This document shows positions 24,001 to 38,982 of a stretch of 64,000 nucleotides of DNA, piece after piece (the stretch's first letter is position 1; every line of letters starts with the position of its first letter). The notes beneath the pieces were generated by a model that saw only the letters and a program-made list of their open reading frames with translations, ran no database searches and had not been told where the DNA came from. Both the position numbers and the translations under genes were made by a program. This stretch comes from Albula goreensis (taxonomy: Eukaryota > Chordata > Actinopteri > Albuliformes > Albulidae), in NCBI GenBank assembly GCA_022829145.1, contig CM040758.1:12856628-12920627 (forward strand). The letters are read 5' to 3'.

Positions 24001-27000
24001 CATTTCTTTTGTTTTGTGAGAACAGAGCTTCTGATAACACATGCAGAGCAGAATGTGCTTTCAAGATTTTTTGCTGGAAAAAAAATACACAAACGCACAC
24101 ACACACAGTCACCGCACGTACCCACACAGGTGCGGCCATCGGGGGCCAGCTGTAACCCAGGCGACGGGCACTGGCACCGCACCTCCCCTTTCATCACCTC
24201 ACAGCCGTACTGGCAGTTGGCCATTGCACACGTGCGGGCATCTGGGAGAGACACACAGAAACCAGAGGGGCAACCATGCAGCCTTCAGCGAGGGACACAC
24301 ACCTTTGATTAGCCACTGGGACCCAAACCACAGGTCAGGACCCACTTTGTGGATTGTGGGAAAGGTTGAGGCAAGTCAAATGATAAAACCATTCCAGTTC
24401 CAATTTGAACGTGTTAGGCCTACCACATTTTATACAGAATGGGCCACAAGGAAATGTCTTCTCATTAAGTGAGCAGAGGACTTTGGGAATCACAGCTAGG
24501 CGTAACTTCAGAGGCTTGGTCTTCTGCAGAGTATCTAGACTACTCTTTACCTTACTAGGGATCGGCTTCCTGCAATGTGGCTGGTGTCAGCAGGTTGCTG
24601 AAAACAGATTTAGTTTGCCATGGCAGTTCATATATTTCACATACCCACTACATTGTGGGATATGTCAGAAACAGTACCTGACCACTGATTTATTGGGAAA
24701 GCATACCCCTGGAAGTTATCCCACATCAGGTGGAAATTATTCCGGCTCACAGTTATGGGGCTGATAAGTGAGGTGAGACCTGAGCAGATCTTCTCGAATC
24801 CAGGTGGAGCGAGAAACATATGACCCGCTCCGCAGAAAGCAATATCGTTCTTTTAGCATCTGTCACGTCCTCGGCACCAGCCTCTCAATATCTCTGAGAG
24901 CAGCCCAGGGGACGGCCCGAGAGGGCTGGAGCAGAGGCTAGCCCTGGTGTTATTGCATTCCTCCCTTCCAGACAGCGCCTCTCCTCAAGTGTACAATAAT
25001 GTCCTCCGTGCCTCCTCGCTCTCATTTGCTGATTCATGTTTGCCGAGAGAGCTGAAAGGTGCCACTCCACACACACCCAGTGACTGAGACACACAGCAAT
25101 GAGCACAACTGTTACAGAAATAACACAACGATTACAAAAGACTGAAATATTCCATCCAACTTTGTAGACTTTCTGTCTCAACTAAAAGTTTAACTGCAGT
25201 TGCAAATACATCAAACAAATCAATGAGGTGAAGCAACCCCAATAAGCTGTCTGTAAGTTGACTTCACAAGTTTAGAAAGCTTTGTCCTTCCATACCAAAA
25301 AGCATACAAAATGTTATTTATTCATTCAATTATTCACTGAATATAGGCTTTCTCTGTCTCTACCAGCTCTCTCCCTTTCTCCCTGTCTCTCTTCCTTCTT
25401 TCTCTTTAACTCCGTTTCTTTCTTTTCAAACAATGCATTCCAGACTTGCCCTGATGGTAAGGGTTATACTGAAAATCCACTTTCAGCAGTTAAAGAAAGC
25501 CATCAAAGGTGTTTGATGGATTTCTGATGTGGAGAGGGGCTGAATAATTAAAGCAAGGCCTTCAAGCCACGGCATACTGGAATCAGATTGCAGAAATGCC
25601 TTCATTGGGAAAGAGAGCGTGCCGTTCGCATTCACAAGTTCTGTTATATCATTAGTGGCCCCATCAAAGGTTCACCATCCGCCGTGATAAGATTGCGGAT
25701 GGGGCTGTGTTTGCAAAAGGTGCAAAGGAAAAAGTCATTTATCTCCAGAGAAAATCTGAACTGCTGCTACTGCACGGCATGTCCAGACACTGCTTTCGGC
25801 TCAGGGTTTGAATACCTTCAGGCCAGCAATAAGCATTGCACATTACTGGAGGGGTGAAGTTCATCTCTTCCCCCATATTTTTCACTTTAGTCATCTTAAG
25901 TCACTCCTCAGGAATACGCTCTGCCTGGCTTCAGCCAGACTTGAGAATTTATGGTCAGTATTTTAATACAACACTTCATCATAACCATTTATTATAAAAA
26001 AAGGCAGTGACATAAATTCTATTTGTAGACAGGGGTGCAAATTTCACAAGGGAAACTCTTGACCATGCTGGCCTCTCGAACCAACTTGAATTAACATTGC
26101 ACAGTTATATTACGCAGCCGTGAGAGGACAAACGGACAGATATTGAAAATGACTCACTTCCACATGTCCCGTCAGGCATCAGCATGTATCCGTTGAGGCA
26201 GTAGCACTTGTAACTCCCATAGGTGTTCATGCACCTGTGCTTGCAGGGCCGAGGCTTCAGTCCGCACTCATTCAGATCTGCAGACAGAGAGGGCGGGGAG
26301 GGGGGTGGAAGGTGGGGGTGGGGTCAAGGCTCCAGGACACAGGGCAATTAGCACAGGTCAGAGGTCAGAGGTCAAATGGGAAAACCTTCGCCATCTGTCC
26401 GTGTAAGGGGAGGATCATGGGCTCAGGGCAGCAGCGGATGCTGTGTTCCAACAAGCCCACTCCCTCCCGACTGCTTTGTTTTCTTCTTTTCTTCTCTTCC
26501 CTTTTCTCTCTTTTCCACAGAAAAGGTGCAGTTCAAAGAACATACCTATTACCTTCCAATGGGTGGAACGCCCTCTTTTATGCCTTCATACCGATGACAC
26601 CACGTAACCTCCTGCCCCCTGATGACATTTAGATTAGTTCACTGGAGACGTATTTAAGACATTAAGCAGCTATAAATGTCTGAATACACCTACTAGCAGG
26701 CTAAGAAAATATTATTAGAAAGTGATCGTGCAGTAATGGGAGCTATTTATGGGGCGGAGGATAACGCAACCACAGAGCAATATCTGACACATGGTGCTCC
26801 ATAATTAAACTCACATTCTCCACATTCATCTGAACACTTCTGAATTCATGCCCTGAGGTTTTACAGGAAACACTGAGAAATATGGGGAAAGGTGATACTA
26901 TTTCACCATGCTGTTCTTTGTTCAAATTTAAATGACTCTACCCTTCCTTGGAAAAAATTCAATCAATATACAAAATGTAAACCCAAATGGAAAATATTGC

Positions 27001-30000
27001 TTTTATGTAGCATAGATATACTGCATGCTGACCAGATGTCGACACATCCCTGCTTGACGCTGTTATTGCTGAAACTCAGATTTCATTTGCTGGCTCATCA
27101 TGATTTTTTGAAAGGGTCTGGTTGAAGACTGAACTTCCAGAACTGTCAATGAACCACACACTGCATCAGAACCTCCAGTTACCAGCCAGAACCTCCTAAA
27201 TGAAAATATGCAGAGGACTGAAGGAAAACAATTTGTATATCTGGTCAGAACATATAATGTCTTTGAACACACTAAGCAAGCATTGGGAGGGCATGTGTGA
27301 GGCTGATTTAAATCTTTGGTACACCCATCCCAAAAACACTTAATATTCTCAGAACAATGGAAGATTGTGGCGTCTGTGGAGCTGAAGGTGTGATCTAGGC
27401 TCCTGCCCATGAGGATGATCCACTGAGAGGCTCAGGAGTGGTGAAGTGAACTAATAATAAAATAACAACTGTATAAATTACAGAGCTGTTTTCTAGGCCA
27501 CACATGCCACGTGTTTCCGCACTGTAATCGCGCCACATTAAAATAGGCACTCTGAGGAGGACTGTACGCTGACTGACAGTTGCCTGGCCCACTTCGGAGT
27601 AAATGGCACCGAGTTTAGCTCCGGGAAAATGTCAGGAATCCATTCAGCGGAGTGGCATCCTGTCTATATTTGACATATGATGCACATTTCAAACAGATGA
27701 ATGGTTTCTTTCCTCACGTCTATTCCATGCTGTTGATGTTAATTACCCGGTTTAAACCCTATAACCCTTGGAATGTCACAATTCTAGAATGGGGGGAGAG
27801 GGTATACCAGTGTTAACTGCCTCTTCCTGGGAGATTCAGTTCAGGAATCTAGGGTGGGTTTGAATTTAATGTAGCTCAGACTTATTTTATCAGCTTGTAC
27901 AGCACCTCATGCAGAACTGAATCACATCCTGAATGAAATAGAAATATTCATTTGTTAAGAGTTGTTGGTTCTGTAAATGTATTTTTATCTTTGCAGGCTA
28001 GACTTTCTTGTCTGTCAGTAACCTGACCTCAAGGTAAGGAATCATTTACAATTATGATAGAGGACAGCACTCCAGACATCTCGTAACTGGAGCAGCAGTG
28101 GATCCATTGGCTGGTCTGAGATAGTGCTGCTGAACGGTCTCAGATGCCGCAGCAACAAGTCTGAGATACTGCCACACTATTCACACACTTCCCCATACGG
28201 AGGAGTCCTCAGTGCTGTGATACTCGGGGGAAAGTTTGTCCACCATCCAACAACTTACTCTCATACTAACTTGCATAAAGTATGTTCTGGGACAAAATAC
28301 AATTTTTATCCAAGTTGGTTAATTGCTGCTTAGATACCAAAAGTATTAATGGAATTATGAAAAAATAAAAGATGTCTCAGGGAGATTCATCATTCATGCT
28401 TGGCCAATTTGTGCTTCTGCCACAAGATACAAGCATTAATCTTTCATAGGATGATAAACTGAGCTTCAAATTTTGCCAGAGAGATTGCAATTACATGGTG
28501 TTTTGTATCTTAATTGGGAGAAACTGACCCTTTCTAGATGATGTATCTTGTTGATGCTACTGTTGTTCTAAAAAGTCTTTCCATTTTATTCACTGGAATA
28601 AAATAGTAAATTATTGAATTACTTCACACTTAAACAGTCACAATTGTAATTTGTGATCTATGCAATGTCAAAACATTGCTATTAACTAATTATTAATAAA
28701 ACTTCAATTATCAATATATTACTAATAACCACATCTTCATGGCGAAAACTTAAGCAGTTAATTATGGACAAAATCTTATCCCTCAATGGTTCCTTGTTGA
28801 GTAAGGTTGGTCTTGAACTGAAAAAGAAAATGTTTCTAGGAGACAAGCTGTACAGTGAACACAAACAAACACTTCCATGGACAGCACCCTTTTGAGAATC
28901 CATAAAGAACCACAGTTCTTTATTTCATTATAGATCCGTGGGTCTCTCAGGGGCAAAGTACTGTGATTACACATGCAAGCAATATATCAGCTGCAGAGGC
29001 CTTTTCTGGTCAGCCTTCTCAAAAGAATACCCATCATGCATCTGTAGCCATTCAGCTTTTTTTCAGAGCAACTGTGAACAGAGAGGAAAAGGCAACAACA
29101 TGAAAGCAAAACACCGTCAGGAAGACGGCTCATCTTCACCTGCAAAGCTGGAAAAGCTGAAAAAAATAAAATTATTAGCTCTGAGAAACAGCACATGCCA
29201 CGTAACAAATAAGCAAGAGTGCTTTCTCTCTGGAAAGGGGGACAAAGGCGGCGTCAGGAACAATGGTGAGATATCTCCCTGAAAGGACATCCCACTGAAA
29301 GGGATGTGTTGAGCATTTTCTGGGTTTCCACTGGAGATGAACTGTTGAAATCACGTTAGCTGAAGCATTAAGAGAAGTGATTTATTGTCTAGTTCTTCCC
29401 TGGTATGTCACGCCCCCACCATTACTATCACTGGAGCAGGAGAATTTAAGGCGCTGGTGAGGAATGTGCTTGTCTTTATCTGCGATAAGTTCTGGACACA
29501 ATTCTAGACATTGTTCTGAAGCACAGGAAAGAACATAGGACCATACTGAGATGAGGATGGCTCCTTTAGACAGCTTTACTGCACTGAAAAATTTAGTGTG
29601 GAAAAAGATAATGCATCCATTGTTTACCCATTCAAGGATAAAAACCGAATGTTCTGGATTTTAGAAAAAAAGTTCTCAAAAGGCCTGTTAGCATCCTTTG
29701 CTAAAAACAATAATGAAAAATATAGAGCCTTGGTAGTATGGTAATAACATAACTACACCACCTTACTGTTTACAAGCATACAAGGATAGTCCTCTCATGG
29801 GTTTAGTCTCTACCATTATAACAATCTCTGCAAGTTTGTGTGTGTCTCAAAACTTGGGAGCCTCAAGCCATTATGATTTGAAGCTGAGGAATCTGTTTTA
29901 CAAGCAAGTACTTCTGTAAGCGTTTTAGACTGAGCTAGTTTTCCTTCTAACCAATTTGTGGTCATGAACAAGGAACATTATTAGTAATACTCTACATTAC

Positions 30001-33000
30001 ACGAGACATCTGCTTATCCACGACTCAAAGATTTAATGTTTTGGGAATAAGTAAATGAAAAAACTGCTGAGGTACAGCAGCTGGTATCATATCTTAATGC
30101 AACAGACATGATTTCAAAGTTTCTTCACAAATGACTATGCACTGATATCATAATACGGCAAGGACCAGGCTGATTCAAGGACAAATCAGCACACAGTATG
30201 TGTGATTCAGCCCTAAAAACAATACACCAGAGCAATGGAGAACAGCACAGCAGCCTTTTTGAGCTAAAAGAAGATGGAGAGAAGGAGTTCAACGAAAGAC
30301 AGGGAATCACAGATGGAGGAGAAGGCTGAAAAAGACTGGGAAGGTGCCAGCACTTGGTGAGATGTCATGCTTGGCCTTGGCATGTCATTCTGGCTGCCCA
30401 GCAAGGCTCTGTGGTCTGCTTGAGGAAGGGAGGCATTCAGTCTCACTCTGGGTGAGCCATGCAGGGCAGGGGTAAGGCAGGTTTGCCTCATGATCAAAGG
30501 ATTAGCTCACCCTCTGGAGCGACCCCTGCTGGCTGGAGGTCCACGGGGAGAAAGATAGGAGGATGACTGTCCCATATTGGGGCGGTTATATACTCCTCCT
30601 CTTCTTCCAGAATAACAAAAAAAAAACAGACAGCAACACAGGTAGAGGAGTGAACGGAAACACCTAGAGAACAGATTAGAGAGCTCTCACCAAACCACAT
30701 TCCTGAGGGGGGAGAATAATGTTATGCAGTTAAAAAGTAGTTTTGGGAACTTGACTCAGTTTTCACCTTCACCTTCGAGTATAAAATGGGCTGAAAAGTA
30801 TAAAATCCTCTTCTTCCTCAGCTAGATGTTATATGTTTCTGTGCAGTGTCAAACTGGGTGAAAGACGAGATGTCCTGATGCCTGGGACATCTTGCAAGGT
30901 TAAAATAGTTAAAGGGCTTTGTTGTTGTTGCAAAAGGGGGATCTTTGAAACTCATCCAAACCCATCACTGCTGACTTCTGTACCCCCTTGGCAACAATCC
31001 CCAACATTGCAGGCCCCACTGAAAGACAGCTACTATAAAGCGACCTTGAAGAGAGGTGGGGATATGGAGTCTTCCAGACAGATCAAATGCATAGTAATTG
31101 GACAATGCAGTTGGGTTATGACTAATTATATGATGACATGTATTGTATCCACTGTAATCCCAGCAGCTGTGTTTTACTTTCAACTTATAAATACCATGCT
31201 GAAGACAACGAGTGCCTGGGCTCAGGGTTTCCAGACGAACAGAGACAAACACAGCCACCCATCAGGTTAAACAAACAAACAAAAAAGTGAGAAACAAACA
31301 CATAAGTTGTCAGTTAGACAAACAAAAATAAAAAGTGATTGTTTTTTAAATCGAAGCAGTTTCAAAGCAAGTAAACTCTGGGATTGGCTCGAGGGAAAGC
31401 CTGGTAGATTTTGAGGCAAACCAGGGGCCTATGCCAGTGGAGATGTTTTTGATCTACAATAATGGAAACAGAACAGAAAGCCTAATAAAGGCACACGAGG
31501 ATACTTGACTCAAGCTTGGAGAGGAGATGATGATGTTTGAAGCACTGATGCTCGGTGACATGGGAAAAAAGCTCTGGGTATTACAAAGCAAGCCCGATGG
31601 ATTAGGGTTTATTTCACTCTGCACAAAAACATAGTATCTCTGTTCTCAAGCAGAGGCCTTCTATAGCATGTCAGAGGGCCTGGAACACAGCAGGTAGACA
31701 GATAAATACTCACTGGACCCTCACTGAAATAATCATCTTATTAAAATGGGTTGATCTGTGAGGGAAAAAAATAATTGCCATTACCAGCCTACTTGTGACT
31801 GAATTAGTTTCATATTTGTTCTGGGAAACAGATACCATCTGTGGATTTTAATCACCCAAATGACAGAATTCTTTGTATTCTGGTTGTGATTGTTTAGAAT
31901 TAAGCTTAAAGTCGCCTGTAGAAAGTGGACCTCTGCTCATTAAAAAAGTACACTTTATTTGCCCTTTAAGACACCATTTCATACGTACCATGCACTGAAT
32001 ATAAATATAGTAATAAAATCCTTTTTTAAAACCTTGTATTCAGTTGTAATTTGATAAAGCATTTTGTACCTTGGTTTGCAGTTTCACTCCAGTTAAAAAT
32101 TCATACGGCTCATTAAATCAGTTCTTTGGCGGTTAATGGTGGGGCGCCTCAAGCATGTATTTTGAAAAGTTTGGGCGGGGTATTTTTTCAAGTTTTCTGC
32201 AGTGAGAGAAAAAGAGCTCCCTAACCAGAAGACCCATTTAGGAAGCTTCTATCAAGTGCTTCTTAAGGGAAATATCATGCAAATTCCTACTTATACTGAT
32301 TGATAATGGATACCATTATCATACTGAAATGATATGTAGGGCTGGCAATTACAGTATCTGAGTCATCCTGCTGCACTGTCATACAGTCTAAATGTGCCAT
32401 TTGTCTGTGTATACAATTTTCCAAGAGTTCAGCTCCACTGATATCTTAAAAAAACAATAATACTTTCAGTTGTTTTTTTTCCCTCAAACTTTACCCAAAT
32501 TGAATACCCTATGGAAAATGTCTACTGTTATTTGACAGCTTGATTGTAACTGACGAAAATAATGATTGACTGATTGATTAGATTGATTACATTTTAGACT
32601 GTTTAGACAGATGGGATTACTTGAGGAATTTGCTTTGGGGTAAGATTGTGTTGAGTTGTTTAGGAAATGTGAAAAGTTAATGAAACAAATTCAAAACAGT
32701 TAAGATTGATATTGAAGGGGTATTTCATTTTATTTATTTTTATTTTATGTTTATTTGGTCTGTGTCACTCTGAGCCTCAGGCATGGTTCTCATTTTAGTT
32801 GGTCCTTTGTTTCCAACATCTGAGAAGAGACCAGCAACAAATTACAGCTGACCTCCATGACACCCTTGTCCCTGTCTTTCAGCTTGCAGCTAGAGGATGA
32901 GGCATAAACGGTGAAACCAGATTACAGAACAGCACAGTGTATTCTGTGCTTCTCTCCTGCCTTTCACACTGTATGACCAACACTTTCATATGCACCTTGG

Positions 33001-36000
33001 GTAGGGTGGGGCTATTCTCAGTACTGCTGATCTCAGTACTGGTCAATCATCTGTGTACACGATTTAATGACCAAGGGAAGTCATGGTTATGCTTGTTAGT
33101 CTCTTAAATTCATTTTTTGAACACATACACGGAGGTATTTCCCACGAAAGTGATTCTTGTTGTCGGTACCAAATTATTGTTAAATCAGCTGATGTGAGAA
33201 AAATGCATAAATAAAATGTCAGCCAAACTAGAAAGCAAGCTGCTAATGACATTATGATTCGGTCATAGTTGATATAGTGAAGGCTTTCTCATTACACAAT
33301 TTCAATTTTATGTCATGTTCTTTTACTTGAAACAAACACATTTGCTGAGTTTTTAAAAATATTTTTGTCCATCAAGTTTGAAAAGCAACCAAGAAAGTGA
33401 AATGTCACAGTTTTGGAGAAAATACAGATGAATAACACAAAATTATTATAATTGTATTTAAAAGTATATACCCATGTCACAATGAAAAATTGCTCATCCT
33501 AACCTACTAACAGAGACATCTATTCATTTTCAACGTGTAAGTGCAAGGGTTGTTTTCAAACTCTCGGTGTAGTTCAAAATTAGTTTTCAATCATTGCACT
33601 GTCCCAGATTCAACACTAACTGACAAATGATGTCTCAATGCACAACTTCATGTACCATTTGCTCTTGAAAGCCTTTGACAATTTTAATCGCATTTTGCTG
33701 TGTAAATTTAATTAAATTGATAATGGCAATGTGGGTACACTGTGGAAGTCACTTTCCTTGTTCATGGCCCAATCAGAAGGGCTGAAGCTGTCAGAAGACT
33801 GCACCTACTCAAGGTGGCATACACCATTTCTTAAACAAGAAAGACAAGATGTCTCATTTCCACATTCCCCCGGGGATTTGGTTCCTGCCTTTTTAATTAT
33901 ACGTTATTCAATTGCTGTCTTGAGGCAGGAATTCCAAAAAAAACTTTTTCATGCATCTGAATTCATTGCTGCTTCTTTAAAAGAAACATTTAATAGTTTA
34001 GATAGGTGCTTATCTGCACCTTTCAGAGAGGTCTAGTACCTCAGGTAATTCTGTCTGCACTCTCGCCTTGACTCTCTTAATGCCTGCCTCAAAGCCCTTT
34101 TCAAAAGTCACTACAAGCCAATACCCTGTCATGTAAATCACTATTTGCTGCCACCTTATTAACAACAGATGTATAAAAAACCCAATCTTGCCCTAGAGAC
34201 AGCAGCTAGAGACCAGTGATTGAGGACTGAGATTTCCTGGATGGGTTGAGCTACAATGAACTGTCAATCACTGGCTTGTCCAAAACAAAAACCATCCGCT
34301 CTATAGAAACACATAAATCGGTGTGCCACTAATGGCTTATGGTATTTCTGCCCATTTCGGGATTTATGACACTTGATTTTCCCATCACCAGCAGAAGACA
34401 GTATGACAGTACCAACACTGAACATGGTGATAATCTATCCCTTAAAGTGAACATGTAAAAGTACACTGATGGCAATGCTCTATGGCCGACTCATGTCACT
34501 GGAAACAAATTCACCAAAGCTTTTGGTCTTGTTCACAGAACCTTTACATGTCTTTGTATTTGGTGTATTGACATAAGGTTATGGGATATATACAACATTT
34601 CACCAATATTATTTGGGTGGTCACCTAAACAGCACAAACACTGACACATTTCAATTGAGTATAATTGCCTATGTTGAGTTGCCATACAAAATAATTTCTT
34701 ATAGACTTCACCTGCCTTCTGCTAGGCTGGAATAGCCCTCCACAAAGTAATGGCTGTGCTTCTTGCCAGATGAGTTATTGAGGGAACATCAAAATGTGGA
34801 TTATGATTCAGCCAATAGCACAGAACTGCGCCCTGAGCACTCAACCCCTCATTTTGGGAGTCACAGCTGATGCTGATGCCACATCAATCAATCAAGAATT
34901 TCTTAGTTAATATTTATATTTCATTTCAGCCTTGAGAAAGAAATAAATCATTCATGATTAGTCTTTGGATCAGCCTTGAACAGAACAATAGCTTACTGAA
35001 AAAAACATTACAATTGAATCTGTTTTTCTCTATGACATTGTAATATTGGAGATAAGTGAAAAAAATTATTATTCGTGCAGTCAGAAATTATCGCCATTAA
35101 TCTACATCATGTACAGCCACCATCAAATGTGCTTTGGTGGTATAATTTACAGGAATCAATTATCCAAATGTAACCCCTGGCAACACCAAAGATACATTTT
35201 CTGATGTTATTTACAGATTTGTCAGCTTTCTCTGCTGACAAACCACCTTTACCTTGCTAGCAATGCCACTGAACTAGGTTCAGTGTCACACCAACAGTTC
35301 AAATTTACTGGAACATCTCTAAAGAAAGGCACATTTTATGTGACAATTGTAATCCCCACGAATACAATATTCAGACAAAACTCTTTCTCCCCTAGCTAAT
35401 TCACTTGAATATACCTGAAGTTATCTGAAGAAAGGCACAGTTCATTTGACAGCTGTAATCCCTCCTGAATACAATATTCAGACATACCACACACAATTCT
35501 GCATGGACAGTTCAATCCTTTGATGTACAGAAAACAGGACTTGGACAATGAAAACACTCCTGCTCTTACAGTGAAATCTGACAATGATCTCTCCATTCCA
35601 CTTGTGGACTGCAGTCAAACCCAACTCACTGAATGCATAATTAGTCTGGACAGACCTACCTTGATTGCAGGTCTTTCCAGTGAACCCGGGGAAACACTTG
35701 CACTTGTTCGGCCCGACACACTCCCCATGTTTGCAGCCATTCTGACAGACAGCTGAAGGGCAGTCAGCAAAAAGACAAAGATAAGGAGCGTCCAGTGGCA
35801 AACAGTTCTACAGATAACAACAGACAAACACTTTATCCATCAGCTGATTACTAATGCATCTTTCTTGTTGTGGACAGGGAACAGCCATGCTGGAATAACT
35901 GTTTTGGCCATTTTAAGGCCCTGTTAACATATTCATTTTGGAATGTATGGCATTGGTTCTTAAGCTCTCAGTTAGGGGCCCAAAACCAGCCTCATCATAT

Positions 36001-38947
36001 TTTTGCATTGGGTCAAACAGGGATGAAACAAAATGGGCCACAGAAATCACACTGAAATTATTACCATAACCACTGTGTGCCAACAACATACAGCAGAATG
36101 GCAGAAATTCTAACTAGGGTTCCTTCTGTCAACTTTCCTACAAACATTAATGGGACATTAGCCGGACAGTTTCGCTCTACAAGTACCCCCATATCTATAG
36201 TGATGCACAGTGGCACCAGGGGAGTAGTTTTAGGCTGCATTGCTCTCCAGCAGGCTCCATACCATCCCATAATTTAGTAAATCATATAACTCACACTATG
36301 CCTGAATAAAAATATAAATCTCATTAAAAGCAAATGACTCTTGAAAAGCCCCTCCAAGGGAAACATTGTAAATTTGATGCTCTAGATGGGTAATTCTTAT
36401 TGTAGCTTTATTGCACACAAGTGAAATTTGATCTTAAATAATAAGTGCCTTTGCAGCAAAGGGTGATAACAATTTTGATACTCACATTTTTTATAAATAT
36501 GTACGAAAATAATATCTATATGTTGTTCATCTGGCACAGCCTAATAGCAAAGTTGCAAATAATTCTTGTGTTAACTGTATGTACTTATTGAATTTAATAG
36601 ATACTGTATATATCTATTTTTTTACCATAACAACCGTAAAATGGGCAGCCTGAGAAATAACAGCCCTGAAAATGCCAAGAACCCCATTGTGACTCACACT
36701 GTAAAATAAAAAAAGGGAAATATAAAAGGCTTTGAATGGTACGAGCCGTTTACATTGGGATCGTATAACAATACAGCAGTTTTCCTTTCACAGCCAGACA
36801 CCGAAGGTGCTCTTCTTTTATTTAACAGCAGTGCTTTCTGCATGCTAAGCGCAACTGATGTGTGGGAATCAGCCAAGTGTTTCTAATTACCATTAAAAGC
36901 ATCACTGAGTCTGTCATAATATGGAGCAATTTGAGCAATTAATTATCCCTGTCATTTGGATGCAGAAAAAAATATGGTTAACAGAGGCCTACAGGATATT
37001 TTCAGCCTGACAGAAGTTGTGATTGCAGGTTAGCATTTCACACACTGCATGCACTCAATCTGCATTACCATATCAGTATGCCAATATTATGACAAGTTTC
37101 CCCATTGACTGTGAATGATGTAGAATTTAACTTCAAAGTAACATGATGTAAACAGACAGGAATCTCGATAATTACATATTATGATGCGACAGACATCTTC
37201 TGTGGCTAAATCGTTCATCCATAGATCTTGTAGTTGGCGTTAGCGCTGTGATATGGCACGTATGTCTCAAGTATGCTTTCTTAGTCTCCCTGAGATGAAC
37301 CTGGGTCAGAAATGCATAGGCATAAATTCATATTTATTTAAACTGGAGCCATTAAGACCTGTGAACCTGTTAACGGGTATTTTGGAATCCTAAAACCTCA
37401 GAGTGTTCTAATCCAGTGGCAGTGAGGTTCAGCTATTGCTCCCATTTGTCAAGCTAACTGGCCAGGCGCTGACTTGCCATGCCTAATGACATCATCACTA
37501 CCCTTGCACTGGGCTCTATGGAACATTCTTTTCAGCAAATATCCTGCAAGGAATGTTGTTTTCTTTTCTGACTCCACAGACACACAACTATTCTATTCTG
37601 TGAGTGTGTGGGTGTGTATGTGTGTGTACGTGTGTTGCTATAGCACTGCAATACTCTAATGATGTGAAACACAAATAAACCTTAGGCATATTATGGGTAT
37701 TGAATGTGATGGAAACTCATTCACAGATTTCTATGCGACGAGACAAGCTCAAGCTTAAGCTTGGTGTTTCAGCTTGGTGTTCTCTGAAGATCCTCTTTTC
37801 TGGTAAAAGACATTATTCACTGTGGATGCAGTCATATTAGTCTGGCTCTATTTTCCCTTAAGAGGGTAATATCATCAACCTCATTTTGCTTTATTGGATT
37901 GTGTAATCTAATCGGGACCCTGTTAACCTACTTTTTAAACCTATGATATAAGATAGGATGTTGCAGGCCAGGCTTCTAAAGCCCTAGTTACACCATTAAG
38001 GCACTGAGTAACTAGAAGGGCAAAAAGTACAAAGAACAACATAATCCCTAATTTGGTGGTGGGTCCAACTCTGACAGAAACGGAAACCTATAAACTTACA
38101 GTGCTGAAAAGTTCATCCAGACTGACTCCTTATCAGGTCATATGATTTGCGGTTATATCTGACGGAATCATTTATTAATGCTGGCAATATGGTGCAGTCA
38201 TGAAGTCATGATGTAATGCTTTATTTATATGTATAGTTATGTGGAGGTAATAGCGAAAGAGCACGCTCAGAAGAGGTCTATCCATGCCTTTGGACTGCCG
38301 TAAGGATGCTTATTTTAATGAGGATTCTGGCAAGAACCTGGCCTGTATTCGTTTACCTCATCAAAAGGCATCTCGTTCCTAAAAACAGCCCCTATGACCA
38401 CAGACGCTCATACACACCAGGCTGCTCTGAGATGCAACAAATCACAACATGGCTCATCCCTCTCCAAGTGCTGGACTGCTACTGCTGAACATTCCCAGCA
38501 TGCCTTCTCAACTGACCACTCTGTGGAAACATATATTCCCCCTATTTTCCACTGCATCCATCAGTAATTATTACTCAAACATCAGCAATGCTCAATCTGT
38601 GAAAGTATGGATCAACATTTAAATATTCAAGGATGTTTAAGAAAAAAGTTAAACAAATTTTAAACCCATAGACTGTTGCTTATGATATATCTGTGGGTAT
38701 GTATGGTAGACTGTAACATATTATTTTTTTATTAACAAATAAAATCTATGATTCACTTTCCATGGACTGGTGTATAAGAGGAGAAAGCATTGTTCTCATG
38801 CGCACCATGTCTGGCAAGTATGTAAATGACTAAGCAAAAAAAAACAACTTAAATAGGCCTGTGCTCTAAAGTAAAAAGTCACTGATCGAAAAAGACTAAC
38901 ATTTCATTTCATGTGTGTTGACACAAACGGTGGCAGTGGAAAGTGCA

Positions 38948-38982
<35 letters not shown>

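Larger units (their letters stand above)
26278..35659 (-). other. npnt: npnt intron 3, the largest
   Basis: 9382-bp phase-1 GT-AG intron. Next to the exon 4 acceptor is a G-rich run (26289-26325) and next to the exon 3 donor a tandem duplication (35310-35483). The longest open frame (30833-31270, + strand, 145 codons) has no family signature and no splice or neighbour support, so I do not call it a gene. Confidence 0.85.

Noticed and set aside
25336..25530. Possible + strand exon after a pyrimidine tract (TTCCAG then ACTTGCCCTGATG)
   Set aside because: The candidate is 13 nt before a GT, has no match to any family, and lies antisense in npnt intron 4.
26455..26535. Strong-looking splice acceptor (long pyrimidine tract then CCACAG) on the + strand
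   Set aside because: It is antisense to npnt, with no coding match after it and no partner donor I can support.
30833..31270. 145-codon open frame on the + strand
   Set aside because: Lies within npnt intron 3, has no recognisable domain, no splice or neighbour support, and composition like random translation.
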